Shown: piece after piece, positions 26,398 to 34,993 of the stretch
How positions within the stretch are numbered: the stretch's first letter is position 1
Layout: every line of letters starts with the position of its first letter
Assembly (NCBI GenBank): GCA_963763575.1
Contig: CAVXPD010000001.1
Span: forward strand, 1 to 64,000
Length of the DNA: 64,000 nt
Reading direction: 5' to 3'
From: Bog-473 sp963763575
GTDB lineage: Bacteria > Actinomycetota > Acidimicrobiia > Acidimicrobiales > RAAP-2
The notes under the pieces: generated by a model
Database searches by the model: none
Seen by the model: only the letters and a program-made list of their open reading frames with translations
Told to the model about the DNA's origin: nothing
Translations under genes and position numbers: made by a program

Positions 26398-27243
26398 TCA
26401 CGACGTGATCGGCCGCTCCGCAGCCGCACCGAGCGACCGTCCGTCCCCACCCGGGTGGCCGAGCACCGCGGGATCGGGCACGGGCGCGAAGAAGTGCTCG
26501 CCGACCTCCAGCAGGTCAGATCCGGACCTTCCGGCCACGCTGCGCAGGTCGGAGAGCGGCGTCCGTACTGAGGATTGCGCAGCACTCACGGAGCTGCCCA
26601 GCTCGTCCTCGAGGGCGGAGACGGTGCTCCGGTGCTCTCCCGCCAGGTCGACGAGGACGAGCGGCATCTCCATCAGCTGGGCGGAGAGGCCGGCGCCCGC
26701 CGGGCCACTCAGATCCGCCACGATCGAATCGGGCGAGAAGTAGGGCGGCGGCACCGCCCCCGCCTCGAAGTACGGCGCGAACCCCGGTGGCAGGTCCCAG
26801 GACCGGAGCCGTCCGATCATGGTGGTGGCCAGTGGCCCGATGCCGGCCGCCAGAGGAAGGGATCCCTCGAGCTCGTCGGCGATGTCCGACGCGACGGCAC
26901 GCCCCCGCCCGGCGTAACCGTCGAGGGCTTCGGAGATCTGCCGGTGGGCCCTGGTCGCGGCCGATTGCGCGGCCTCCAGGGCGTCGCGGTAGCTACCGAG
27001 GATCGTCGCGAGCTGGCTGTGCCCCGAGGCAGTGTCGTTCAGATAGCCGCCGACGGGCCCGCTGGCGGAGGTGAAGGCGGCGGCGGCCGGGCCGGCCCAC
27101 GACGAGCCGGCGGAATGGGCTGCGACACCGAAATCATCCGTCAATGCGGCGAACTCGCGCGCGCCGGCGCGCAGCTTGGCGACGGCGGCTCCGATCTGCT
27201 CCGGGTCGCCCGGCGGAGAGACGATCATCAGCCAGTCGGCCAC
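26398..27243 (-). CDS. WXG100-like ESX substrate, 281 aa
   Basis: The first ~110 residues form a helical hairpin with the turn SSWAGPAA (residues 47-54), a WXG100 signature. The following ~170 residues are Pro/Gly-containing and helical (GFAPYFEAGAVPPPYFSP), without a membrane segment. It starts at GTG 27243, nine bases after the small EspC-like gene, and heads towards the fibronectin-MoxR-DUF58 block, with 240 bases before that gene's start. The pairing mirrors the EspC-like plus WXG100 pair in the operon at 8.6-11.5 kb. A secreted or surface-assembled substrate is likely. Confidence 0.75.
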   Translation of the reverse strand: MADWLMIVSPPGDPEQIGAAVAKLRAGAREFAALTDDFGVAAHSAGSSWAGPAAAAFTSASGPVGGYLNDTASGHSQLATILGSYRDALEAAQSAATRAHRQISEALDGYAGRGRAVASDIADELEGSLPLAAGIGPLATTMIGRLRSWDLPPGFAPYFEAGAVPPPYFSPDSIVADLSGPAGAGLSAQLMEMPLVLVDLAGEHRSTVSALEDELGSSVSAAQSSVRTPLSDLRSVAGRSGSDLLEVGEHFFAPVPDPAVLGHPGGDGRSLGAAAERPITS

Positions 27244-27252
27244 GCGGGTTCC

Positions 27253-27546
27253 TCAGTTCTGGGCGGGTGAACGGGCGACGCGGCCCTCGGCCGCCTCGTA
27301 GGAGTTGCCGGCGTGCACGGTCCTGGTGCCCACACCGGCAACGAGCGCGCCGAGTCTGCGGTGCGCCAGCGTCGCGAGACCGCAGATCTCGGCGATGACT
27401 GAGCTCAGCGCCCGGTCGTGCGCCGCCCGGGCGGCCGATTCGAGGGCGCTTTCGCAGTGGACTGCGGGCTCGGCGAGCGAATTGGAGATCTCGATGATGG
27501 CGGACCCGCCCGCTGACAACGCACTGGCGTCGGCTTGGATCTCCAT
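27253..27546 (-). CDS. EspC/DUF2580-like small ESX-associated protein
   Basis: A 97-residue helical protein opening MEIQADASALSAGGSAI, close to the start seen in actinobacterial type VII target proteins of the DUF2580 class. It has two cysteines (His-Cys-Glu near 30 and EICGLA near 55), no membrane segment and a basic C terminus. A GAGAGAGGGCGGG purine run just before ATG is a good ribosome site. It is the first gene of the second ESX-like operon and lies 135 bases downstream of an 11-bp-periodic repeat. Confidence 0.7.
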   Translation of the reverse strand: MEIQADASALSAGGSAIIEISNSLAEPAVHCESALESAARAAHDRALSSVIAEICGLATLAHRRLGALVAGVGTRTVHAGNSYEAAEGRVARSPAQN

Positions 27547-27680
27547 CCCGCCCTCTCTCGAATTGAATACAGGAAGCGAAGCGTAGCTTCCGCGCTCCGT
27601 CGCGATCGATGCTCCGGCGCGAATTTCTCCGTTCTATCCAGTTTCCATTTCAGTCTTCGTTGAATCTCATCGGCGCGCGA

Positions 27681-27724
27681 CGCAACCATCACGCAACCCC
27701 GACGCAACCACGACGCAACCACGA
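27681..27724. repeat. Four tandem 11-bp units (CGCAACCnnnn)
   Basis: CGCAACC starts at 27681, 27692, 27703 and 27714, an exact 11-base period; the last two units are identical (CGCAACCACGA). It sits between the acyl-CoA dehydrogenase stop and the promoter region of the small EspC-like gene. One unit per helical turn is the spacing of cooperative protein-binding sites. Confidence 0.85.
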
Positions 27725-27734
27725 CACCACCGCC

Positions 27735-28907
27735 TCACCGTGGCAACCCCAGTACGTGCTCACCGACGATGTTCTTGTTGATCTCGGTCGTGCCGCCTGC
27801 GATGGAGGCCTGGCGGACCGCCAGCAGGTTCTCGGCCCAAGGATCGGTGCCGCCCAAAGCATCGGGGCCGATGAGGTCCACCGCAACGTTCGCCAGCTCC
27901 TGATCGCAGTAGGCCCACGACAGCTTGGCCAGGCTCCCCGCCGCCCCCGCCCCCGCCCCTGCCCCCTCCCCGGCCGTGGAATCGGACAGCGACCGCTCGG
28001 TCAAGAAGCGCATGCAGCGGATGGCCGCATAGATACGGACGAGCCGGTCCCGCAGCACGGGGTCCTTCCGGCCCGCCCGCGCCCGCGGGTCGGCCAGCAG
28101 ATCGTCGAGCCGGCGCGCCAGCGAGAGGTGCAGCCGCGCCACGCCGGCGCGCTCGTGGCTGAGCGTCGTCATGGCCACCGTCCAGCCGCCGTGGAGCGGC
28201 CCGAGCATGGCCGAGCGGGGAATGCGGGCGTCGCTGAAGAAGAGCTCGGCGAAGGTCTGCCCGCCCGTCATGGTGGTGAGCGGGCGCGCCTCGATCCCGG
28301 GCGTCCGCAGGTCCACCAGGAAGCACGTGATGCCGGCGTGCTTCTTCGCCGCCGGGTCCGTCCGCACGTAGAGCTGGCACCAGTCGGCGTAATGGCCGAG
28401 CGAGTTCCATGTCTTCTGGCCGTTGATGACGAAGTCGTCGCCGTCTTCGACCGCGGCCGTGCGCAACGAGGCGAGATCCGAGCCGGCGTCGGGCTCGGAC
28501 ATGCCCTGGGACCAGATCTCGTCGCCCCGCAGCATCGGCTGGAGGAAGCGCGCCTGTTGCTCGGGCGTGCCGAAGCGCATGATGGCCGGCGCGATGTTGG
28601 AGACGCCGATCACGTTCACCGGTCCTGGTGCGCGGGCCCGGCTCATCTCCTCGAGGTAGGCCAGCTGCTCGCCCACGCCGGCGCCGCGCCCGCCGAACTC
28701 CACCGGCCACGCCGGCGCCGCCCACCCGCCGTCGGCCAGCGTCCGGTTCCAGGCCCGCAGCAGGTCGAGGGCGCCCCCCTCCATGTTGCGCTCGCCCTCC
28801 TCCGCCACCTCGGGCGTGAGGTGCTCGGACAGCCAGGCCCGCAGCTCGGCGCGGAACGCCTCGGTGTCCGCCTCGCCCTGGTCTGACTCGCCCTGCGACC
28901 TCGCCAT
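27735..28907 (-). CDS. Acyl-CoA dehydrogenase
   Basis: A 390-residue FAD-dependent dehydrogenase of the FadE type. It has the flavin-binding segment WSQGMSEPDAGSDLASL, NGQKTWNS, and the C-terminal GGTTEINKNIVGEHVLGLPR. The catalytic glutamate position is not certain from sequence alone. The Gly/Ala stretch near residue 320 is a loop insertion. A strong AAAAGGAGC ribosome site precedes ATG. It stands alone, divergent from the dimethylformamidase-like gene with 239 bases between. It belongs to the family that oxidises acyl-CoA thioesters in fatty acid or steroid degradation; the substrate is not determined. Confidence 0.93.
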   Translation of the reverse strand: MARSQGESDQGEADTEAFRAELRAWLSEHLTPEVAEEGERNMEGGALDLLRAWNRTLADGGWAAPAWPVEFGGRGAGVGEQLAYLEEMSRARAPGPVNVIGVSNIAPAIMRFGTPEQQARFLQPMLRGDEIWSQGMSEPDAGSDLASLRTAAVEDGDDFVINGQKTWNSLGHYADWCQLYVRTDPAAKKHAGITCFLVDLRTPGIEARPLTTMTGGQTFAELFFSDARIPRSAMLGPLHGGWTVAMTTLSHERAGVARLHLSLARRLDDLLADPRARAGRKDPVLRDRLVRIYAAIRCMRFLTERSLSDSTAGEGAGAGAGAAGSLAKLSWAYCDQELANVAVDLIGPDALGGTDPWAENLLAVRQASIAGGTTEINKNIVGEHVLGLPR

Positions 28908-29146
28908 GCCGCTCCTTTTGTGCCGTGGCCTCCGTGCCCTCGGGATTGTGGTGCACCGGCTGCGGCGCGGACCAACTCGCCCGTCGGGCCAGGCAGATCA
29001 TTCGGGTGCCGCCGCGCCGGTTCCGCCGGGCCCGGGGCGGCGGCCGGACCCGGATCCTCAGGACCGCGACGTCCCTCCGCAGGTTGGGTGCCTCCAGGGT
29101 CCGGCTTGGCCCGGTGCGATGACCGGCGTCCAGTTAGCGTCGGGAG

Positions 29147-30640
29147 ATGGCGCGCGAAGTGGTGGCGGGGTATTGCTGGCCGCAATCGGTCACGACGGGT
29201 GGACAGGTCGGGCTGCACGTGTCGTCGTCAGGGGGGCGGCCGGTGCGCGTCGAGGTGGCACGGGTCGGCGGACGGCGCGAGGTCGTGTTCCGTTCCGACG
29301 GGGTCGCGGTCGACGAGCACGAGACGCCGAAGGATGCCTCCTCACGAGGGTGTGGGTGGCCCGTCGCACTGACGCTGGACGTCGAGCCGACCTGGAGATC
29401 GGGCTACTACGAGGTCGTCATGGAGATCGACGTGGGAGAGAAGGTCCGGCGCGACTTCGCATTCTTCGTCGTGCGTCCCGCTCCGGGGGCGCGCATCGTC
29501 GTCGCGCTGGCGACCAATACGTGGCACGCCTACAACGACTTTGGCGGACCGAACCTCTACACCGGGGGCACCCAGGTGGCCATGCAGAGGCCGATGGCGG
29601 CGGGGTATCTCTACAAGCCACCGGGAAAGGGACGTCGCGTGACGGGGACCGGTGCGCCCGATCCGCAGAACGCCGCCCACGTCGGCTATATCCAGATCAA
29701 CCATCTGTCCGGCTATGCCGGGTCGGCGGGTTGGCCCGATTGGGAGCTGCCGCTCATCGAGTGGGCCGAACGCGGCGGCTTCGAAGTCGGTGTGTGCACG
29801 AATGCCGACCTCGAGCATCATCCAGCGGTGTTGGACGGCGCGAGCTTGTATCTCTCCGTCGGTCATGACGAGTACTGGTCTCGTGGGATGCGCGACACTG
29901 TGGAGGCATTCATCGCGCGCGGTGGCAATGCGGCGTTCTTCTCGGGCAACACGTCGTTGTGGCAGGTGCGTATCGAGGGGGAAGATCACGACGTGATGGT
30001 CGGGTACAAGGGATTCTTCAAGAACGACCCGCTGCTGGGAACCGACCGTGAAGCGGAGGTGACGACGTTCTGGTCCGACGTGATCGTCGGTCGCCCCGAG
30101 AACACCATGACCGGTGTCTCGTTCACCCGCGGGGGTTACCACCGCATCGGTCGCAACGTGACCGCCGGTCTCGGTGGCTACACGGTGCACCGGCCCCGTC
30201 ACTGGATGTTCGAGGGCACCGGACTTGGGTACGGTGACGTGCTCGGTGCGGGCGCGACGGTCGTCGGCTACGAGTGCGACGGATGTGTGTTCACCTACCG
30301 CGACGGGTTGCCGTACCCGACCGGCGAGGACGGCACCCCGTCGACCTTCGAGATCCTCGGCACGTGCCCCACGCAGCACTTCACGCGTGAGACCGCGCCG
30401 CGGCCGCCCAAGCCGGACGAGCCGAGCGAGCTGGAGTACATCGCCTCACGCGTGTTCGGGACGCGCGAGCCCGAGGCCATGGAACGGATCCGTCACGGCC
30501 ATGCGGTGCTCGGTGCCTACACGAACGAAGCGGGTGCCACCGTGGTGACGTCGGGGTCGACCGACTGGGCGCACGGGCTGGCCGGGCGGGACCCCCAAAT
30601 TGAACAGATCACCTGGAACGTGCTGACGCGCTTGGGTTAG
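29147..30640 (+). CDS. N,N-dimethylformamidase large-subunit-like protein
   Basis: A 497-residue protein. An N-terminal beta-sandwich carries RSGYYEVVMEIDVG. The C-terminal domain has NTWHAYNDFGGPNLY, SVGHDEYWS, AFFSGNTSLWQVR and the terminal TSGSTDWAHG. These are hallmarks of the dimethylformamidase large-subunit C-terminal domain, an iron-containing amide hydrolase with a glutamine-amidotransferase-like fold. The small subunit DmfA1 is not encoded nearby, so this is probably a related hydrolase of other function. The start ATG 29147 follows the AGCGTCGGGAG purine run. Its stop codon overlaps that of the convergent GH31 gene. Confidence 0.85.
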   Translation: MAREVVAGYCWPQSVTTGGQVGLHVSSSGGRPVRVEVARVGGRREVVFRSDGVAVDEHETPKDASSRGCGWPVALTLDVEPTWRSGYYEVVMEIDVGEKVRRDFAFFVVRPAPGARIVVALATNTWHAYNDFGGPNLYTGGTQVAMQRPMAAGYLYKPPGKGRRVTGTGAPDPQNAAHVGYIQINHLSGYAGSAGWPDWELPLIEWAERGGFEVGVCTNADLEHHPAVLDGASLYLSVGHDEYWSRGMRDTVEAFIARGGNAAFFSGNTSLWQVRIEGEDHDVMVGYKGFFKNDPLLGTDREAEVTTFWSDVIVGRPENTMTGVSFTRGGYHRIGRNVTAGLGGYTVHRPRHWMFEGTGLGYGDVLGAGATVVGYECDGCVFTYRDGLPYPTGEDGTPSTFEILGTCPTQHFTRETAPRPPKPDEPSELEYIASRVFGTREPEAMERIRHGHAVLGAYTNEAGATVVTSGSTDWAHGLAGRDPQIEQITWNVLTRLG

Positions 30641-33174
30641 TGGCGCCGCTCGGCGACGGTGGTGGCCGGTGGCGCGACGTCGACTTCGAGACGGTCCCCG
30701 GCGAGCCGCGCGCGCAGGACGCCCGTCGTCCGGTCGTAGTGGTGCGAGGTGGCGCCGAGGACTTCGACTTCGTCGGGCCTTCCGGAGGGCAGCAGGCCGA
30801 GATCGGCCTCGATGCTGAAGCCGCGGTCTGCGTCCGTGCCACCTTCGACGTCGAGGACCCAGCGCGTGTCGGCAACGGCGCTCGAGGCGCGCAGTCCCTC
30901 CCCCAGGGCGCCGGACCACGGCCTCGACGGGAAGGCCAACAGCACCCGGTCGTCGACCTGGTCGGCTCGGATCGCCGATTCGCCGTAGGGCGCCAGGGTG
31001 TCGACCACGGGGCTCAGGAGGCACAGCACCGCACCGGGGCGCACCAGGACCGGCGCTTCGTCGAGTGGCGCGGCGAGCGTGACCTCGCCGGCGTCGTGGA
31101 CGGCGCCGGCCCCGGCCCCGGTGAGGGTGTGGGCGCGACCGACGGGGTCGTAGCCAACGGCTCGCCACAGCTCGACCATCCCGTCGCAGGGAACCGACAC
31201 GACGCGGTGGCGCAGCCCGTCCTCGAACACCGGCGCGCACAGGAGATCGCGACCGAGCCAGTACTGGTCGACCGCCTTTGCCGCGGGGCCGTCGGGGTCG
31301 TCGAGGGCCATGGCGCACATGATCGGGCGGCCGGTGGCGCGGTAGTCGGCGTGGGCGGCCGCCAGGTAGTCGTTGAGCTGCGTGTGCCACGCGCACCACC
31401 GCCCGAAGTGCGGGAGCACGTCGTCGTCCCACACCTGGGGCCGGCGGTACGGGGGCAGCTCGATGCCCGAGGACTTGGTGCGCATGAGAGGGCTCAGGGC
31501 GCCGAACTGGATCCAGCGGACGAGCAACTCGACGGTGAGCTTCTGCTCGGAGGAGAGGAAGCCGCCGATGTCCGATCCCCACAGGGCGACGCCGCTCGCC
31601 CCCATGGAGAGGCCCTCGATCAGGGCCGACGCCAGCCCGTCGAAGCCCCAGCCCGTCGTGGGGTCGCCACCCCACACGACGGGGACGAAGGGCGTGGTCC
31701 CGGTGAAGCCCGAGCGCACGAAGCGCACGAGTGGCCGGCGCGTCGTCTCTTCGAGCCGGCGGGCGGCCTCGGCGGCGCCCCGGTGGTAGGCGGTGGCGTA
31801 GGCGTTGTGGCCGCCGGTGCCGAGGGTGGTGCCGTCGGCGTGGCGGGCGTCGAGGGGGGTGTCCTCGCCGAAGTCCTCCATCCAGCCGTCGTAGCCCGAG
31901 GCGACCAACTCACCCGCGACGTCGGCGAACCGGTCCACCGCCGCGGGGACGTCGAAGTCGAGCTCGGTCTCCATGGTGTGCGGAGGTTCGCGGCCACCCA
32001 CGTACGCCTCGAACACGTAGGGCTCGCCGCGGGGGTCGCGCAGGAGCGCGTCGTCGTCGCGGGCGCGCTCGAACACGTCGGCCAGCTCGGCGCCGACCAG
32101 CGGATTGAGGTACGAGAGCACGGCGAGCCCGAAGCCGTGCAACAACTCGGTGCGGGCGCGCTCGGAACTCTCGTGGCCCCGGTGCTCGCCCAGGGGGAGG
32201 TGGCGACAGTGCGTCTCGGCCGCCGAGACGCAGACGCCGGCGGCGCGGAGCACCTCGGCCTGGCGGCGTTCCTCCTCGATCGGGACGTGATTGGCGTGGC
32301 CCGTCTGGTACCAGGGCCCGAACGCCCAGCGGCCGGGCGGTGCGGGTTGGCGGCCTGTGTCCTCCGTGTAGCGCGCCAGCGCATCGAGCGGGGTCGGACC
32401 GCCGTAGAGGCGCAGCCGGAGCGCCGCCGCCTCGACCTCGACGGCGATCCGGTCGTCACCGCTCGGGCGGAGCCGGAAGTAGCTGAGCTCGTCGTTCGCG
32501 AGGGCCAGGCCCCAGCCCCGGGTCGAGAGCAGCCAGGGAAGAGGGAAGTAGGTGGCGTCTCGCCTTTGGCGCAGGCCCCAGGGTGGGACGGTCTGCTCCA
32601 AGAAGGGGTACTCGTAGGCCTGGTAAGGGCCTTCGCCGACGTAGCACTCGACGTCGCCTTCGCCGCGCAGGAAGGAGTCGGAGCGTTCTCCGAAGCCGAG
32701 CCAGCGCTCTTGTCGTGTGCAGCTCCACGCGATGCCGAGGGCCTCGACGGTCTCGGGTTCCTCTGTCGACAGCATGACCTCGAGGACGTCGTCGCGTGCG
32801 GCGTGCGCGGCGAGGTCGACCGCTCTGCCCCTGGCCGTGCGCAGCGTGGCCATCAGCGACGCTGCCCCTGCCGCTCCTTCTACTTCTTCCGCGTCTTGCG
32901 CACGGACGGAGGTGACCGACGTCACCTCGTCCCACTTCCCATCCGGTGGCGCCAGCTCGTCGTCGGGACCCCCGGGACCGAGGGACGCCCCTGCCCTCGA
33001 ACGTCGTGGGCTCACGTCGCCCAGGCGCTGCACGCCGATCCCGCGCAGCATGTCGGGGGGCGTGTCTGTGTCCGGAGCGCCGAGCAGCTCGCCGTGCGCC
33101 GTGTCGGTCACGCTGATGCGCCCTTCGTCGTCGAGCGCGAGGACGAGACGGCCGGCGCGGACCTCGGTGGGCAC
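30637..33174 (-). CDS. Glycoside hydrolase family 31
   Basis: An 845-residue GH31 enzyme. The (beta/alpha)8 barrel has the nucleophile motif DGWMEDFGE (first Asp of EDF) and the acid/base segment VVWGGDPTTGW. GSDIGGF and LMRTKSSG follow, then a beta-sandwich domain with DLLCAPVFEDG. The nucleophile motif resembles the YihQ/sulfoquinovosidase branch, but the Arg/Trp pair that binds sulfonate there (GKRVMW in E. coli YihQ) is absent, so sulfoquinovose is unlikely. The gene starts at GTG 33174, ten bases after the gluconokinase-LarA gene, in a uronate operon. It may release a uronic acid or glucose from an alpha-glycoside; this is inference. There is no signal peptide, so the enzyme is cytoplasmic. 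Confidence 0.9.
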   Translation of the reverse strand: MPTEVRAGRLVLALDDEGRISVTDTAHGELLGAPDTDTPPDMLRGIGVQRLGDVSPRRSRAGASLGPGGPDDELAPPDGKWDEVTSVTSVRAQDAEEVEGAAGAASLMATLRTARGRAVDLAAHAARDDVLEVMLSTEEPETVEALGIAWSCTRQERWLGFGERSDSFLRGEGDVECYVGEGPYQAYEYPFLEQTVPPWGLRQRRDATYFPLPWLLSTRGWGLALANDELSYFRLRPSGDDRIAVEVEAAALRLRLYGGPTPLDALARYTEDTGRQPAPPGRWAFGPWYQTGHANHVPIEEERRQAEVLRAAGVCVSAAETHCRHLPLGEHRGHESSERARTELLHGFGLAVLSYLNPLVGAELADVFERARDDDALLRDPRGEPYVFEAYVGGREPPHTMETELDFDVPAAVDRFADVAGELVASGYDGWMEDFGEDTPLDARHADGTTLGTGGHNAYATAYHRGAAEAARRLEETTRRPLVRFVRSGFTGTTPFVPVVWGGDPTTGWGFDGLASALIEGLSMGASGVALWGSDIGGFLSSEQKLTVELLVRWIQFGALSPLMRTKSSGIELPPYRRPQVWDDDVLPHFGRWCAWHTQLNDYLAAAHADYRATGRPIMCAMALDDPDGPAAKAVDQYWLGRDLLCAPVFEDGLRHRVVSVPCDGMVELWRAVGYDPVGRAHTLTGAGAGAVHDAGEVTLAAPLDEAPVLVRPGAVLCLLSPVVDTLAPYGESAIRADQVDDRVLLAFPSRPWSGALGEGLRASSAVADTRWVLDVEGGTDADRGFSIEADLGLLPSGRPDEVEVLGATSHHYDRTTGVLRARLAGDRLEVDVAPPATTVAERRH

Positions 33175-33183
33175 CGCAGGAGC

Positions 33184-34993
33184 CTAACGAGCGACCCACA
33201 GGCCGAGGGCGGGCTGCGCGACGTGCGCGAAGCGGTCCCCGCGGGCGTCCACGGCCGGGCCGGTCGGCGTGGTGGCGTTGACACCCAGGCGCACCTCCTC
33301 GTCGGCGAGCGGACGCCAGCCGTAGCCGACGGCGTCGAGCTCCTCGGGGGTGAGCCCGCCGTTGTCGGGGTCGGTGCAGTAGGTGACGGAGAACCGGCCC
33401 TCGCCGCTTCCCTGGATGAGGTGGGCCATGGTCGCGGGTGACGCCTCGAGCTCGGCGTCTTCGGCGGCCGCGACGAGCACGGCCTCGCCTCCGACGTACC
33501 CGTGGCGCCGGATCAGCGTGTCGATGGCCGGGTCCTCGCCGAACCGTTCGACGCCGGGGGCGAGCACGATCAGCTCCGCGCCGCGCGCCAGCGCGCGCCG
33601 CGTGCGGTAGACCGCCTTGTTGCCGAGCCAGGTCGAGCGGTACTCGCGGGCGTCGAGCCAACACGTGGCACGGTCCCACGGCTCGCCGACCATCGTGATG
33701 TTGCACTCCCGGCTGAGCTCGGCCGCCCCGCGGAAGGCGGCGGAACCGCTCCGGCCGGTCCCACCGTGGCCGCTCAGCACGGCGCGCAGCGTCTCGCCGT
33801 GCCGGGCCGACTCCACCACGGTCAAGACGTAGAGGACGTCGAGACGCGGGGCCACCATGCGGTCGAAGGCGGTGTCGACGAGGTCCCGAACCGGGTTGTC
33901 GGTCTCGCCCATGATCGTCTCGATCCCCACCAACGCGCCCAAAAGGTGGCTGGCGCCGATGAACGACGACCCGCCGAGACCGATCAGGAGATTCTTCGTG
34001 TAGCCGGCCATGCCGATGACCTCGTGGGGCGTCACCTGGCCGAGCGAGATCACCAGATCCCAGCCTCCGAGCAGGGCAGACGCCACCTCGACGACGACCT
34101 CGGTGTCGAGCAGGCCCCCACTGAGCGCCGCCACCTCGTCGGCACCGATCCTTCCGAGCTCGGCCACCTGGTGGCGCCAGTCGTGGACCAGCAGCCCCGA
34201 CGCCGTGCGATGTCCGCCGAAGAGAAGCTCGGCCGCGTCGTCGTCCATCGCCCGGTGGGTGCCCAGCGCCGGCAGGATCGTCACGTCGCAGCCGCGTGCT
34301 CCGAGTCGCCGCTCCAACCGCCAGGTCAAATCGCCCGCGCGAGAAGGCCCGGGTCTGGTCCGGCGGGACCAGCAAAACCCTCTTTGCGTCGCGATCGATG
34401 GCCGAGCCGGCCAGCTCGTCGGCGATGGCGTCGAGATCGTCGGCGTCGAGCGCTGCGCCGAGGCCGCCCCAGGTCGCGAGCGGACCGACGTGGCGTGCCG
34501 GCTCGGACAGCGCGGCGAGAACCGCCTCGAAGAGCTCGTCGTGAGGAGCCGTGGCGTCGAAGGCCTGCACGTCGGCCTCGTCCGCTTCGGGTAGCTGCAG
34601 CGTCGCGAATTGGCTGGCGACGAGGTCGGCCCGGGCGAAGTGGCCCCGCCGCGCCGTGCAGCGGGCGTAGGCGTCGGCCTCGGTGATGCGGAGCCAGACG
34701 AAGCGGACGTCACCGATGAGCCGGAGCGCGTCGCGCGAGGCCCTGGTGAGGGTGGAACAGGCGACGACGGCGGGTGCCGCGGCCCGGGCGGCCCGCCGCA
34801 CCGCCGCCAACCAGGCCCAGCGGTCGTCTTGGGAGAGGGGGAGACCCTGGCGGATCTTGGCGATGTTGTGCTCGGAGTGGAAGTCGTCGGCTTCGACCAG
34901 CGGCCGGCCGAGCGCACCGGCCAGCCGGCGTCCCAGCGTCGACTTGCCCGCGCCCTCGACGCCGATCACCACGACCGTCGGTGGTGCGCTCAC
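33184..34993 (-). CDS. Gluconokinase-LarA (DUF2088) fusion, interrupted by one frameshift
   Basis: Residues 1-168 are a complete gluconokinase: Walker A GVEGAGKST, DDFHSEHNIAKIRQG, CSTLTRASRDALR and GHFARADLVASQFATL. An in-frame ~37-residue linker follows, without a credible internal start, then a nickel-dependent LarA-type domain opening LLVPPDQTRAFSR. The frame changes at about 34335, where one CG unit restores SRAGDLTWRL. LarA residues are conserved: His in LGTHR, His and Lys in TPHEVIGMAGYTKN, and His in GASHL. The Lys holds the nickel-pincer nucleotide cofactor. The LarA superfamily includes gluconate 2-epimerases, so the fusion probably makes gluconate from mannonate and then phosphorylates it. 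Its GTG overlaps the uxaC stop. Confidence 0.82.

Noticed and set aside
27681..27724. CRISPR array
   Set aside because: The units are 11 bases long with no spacers.
30637..33174. Sulfoquinovosidase
   Set aside because: The nucleophile motif is similar, but the sulfonate-binding Arg/Trp residues are not present and no sulfoglycolysis genes lie nearby.
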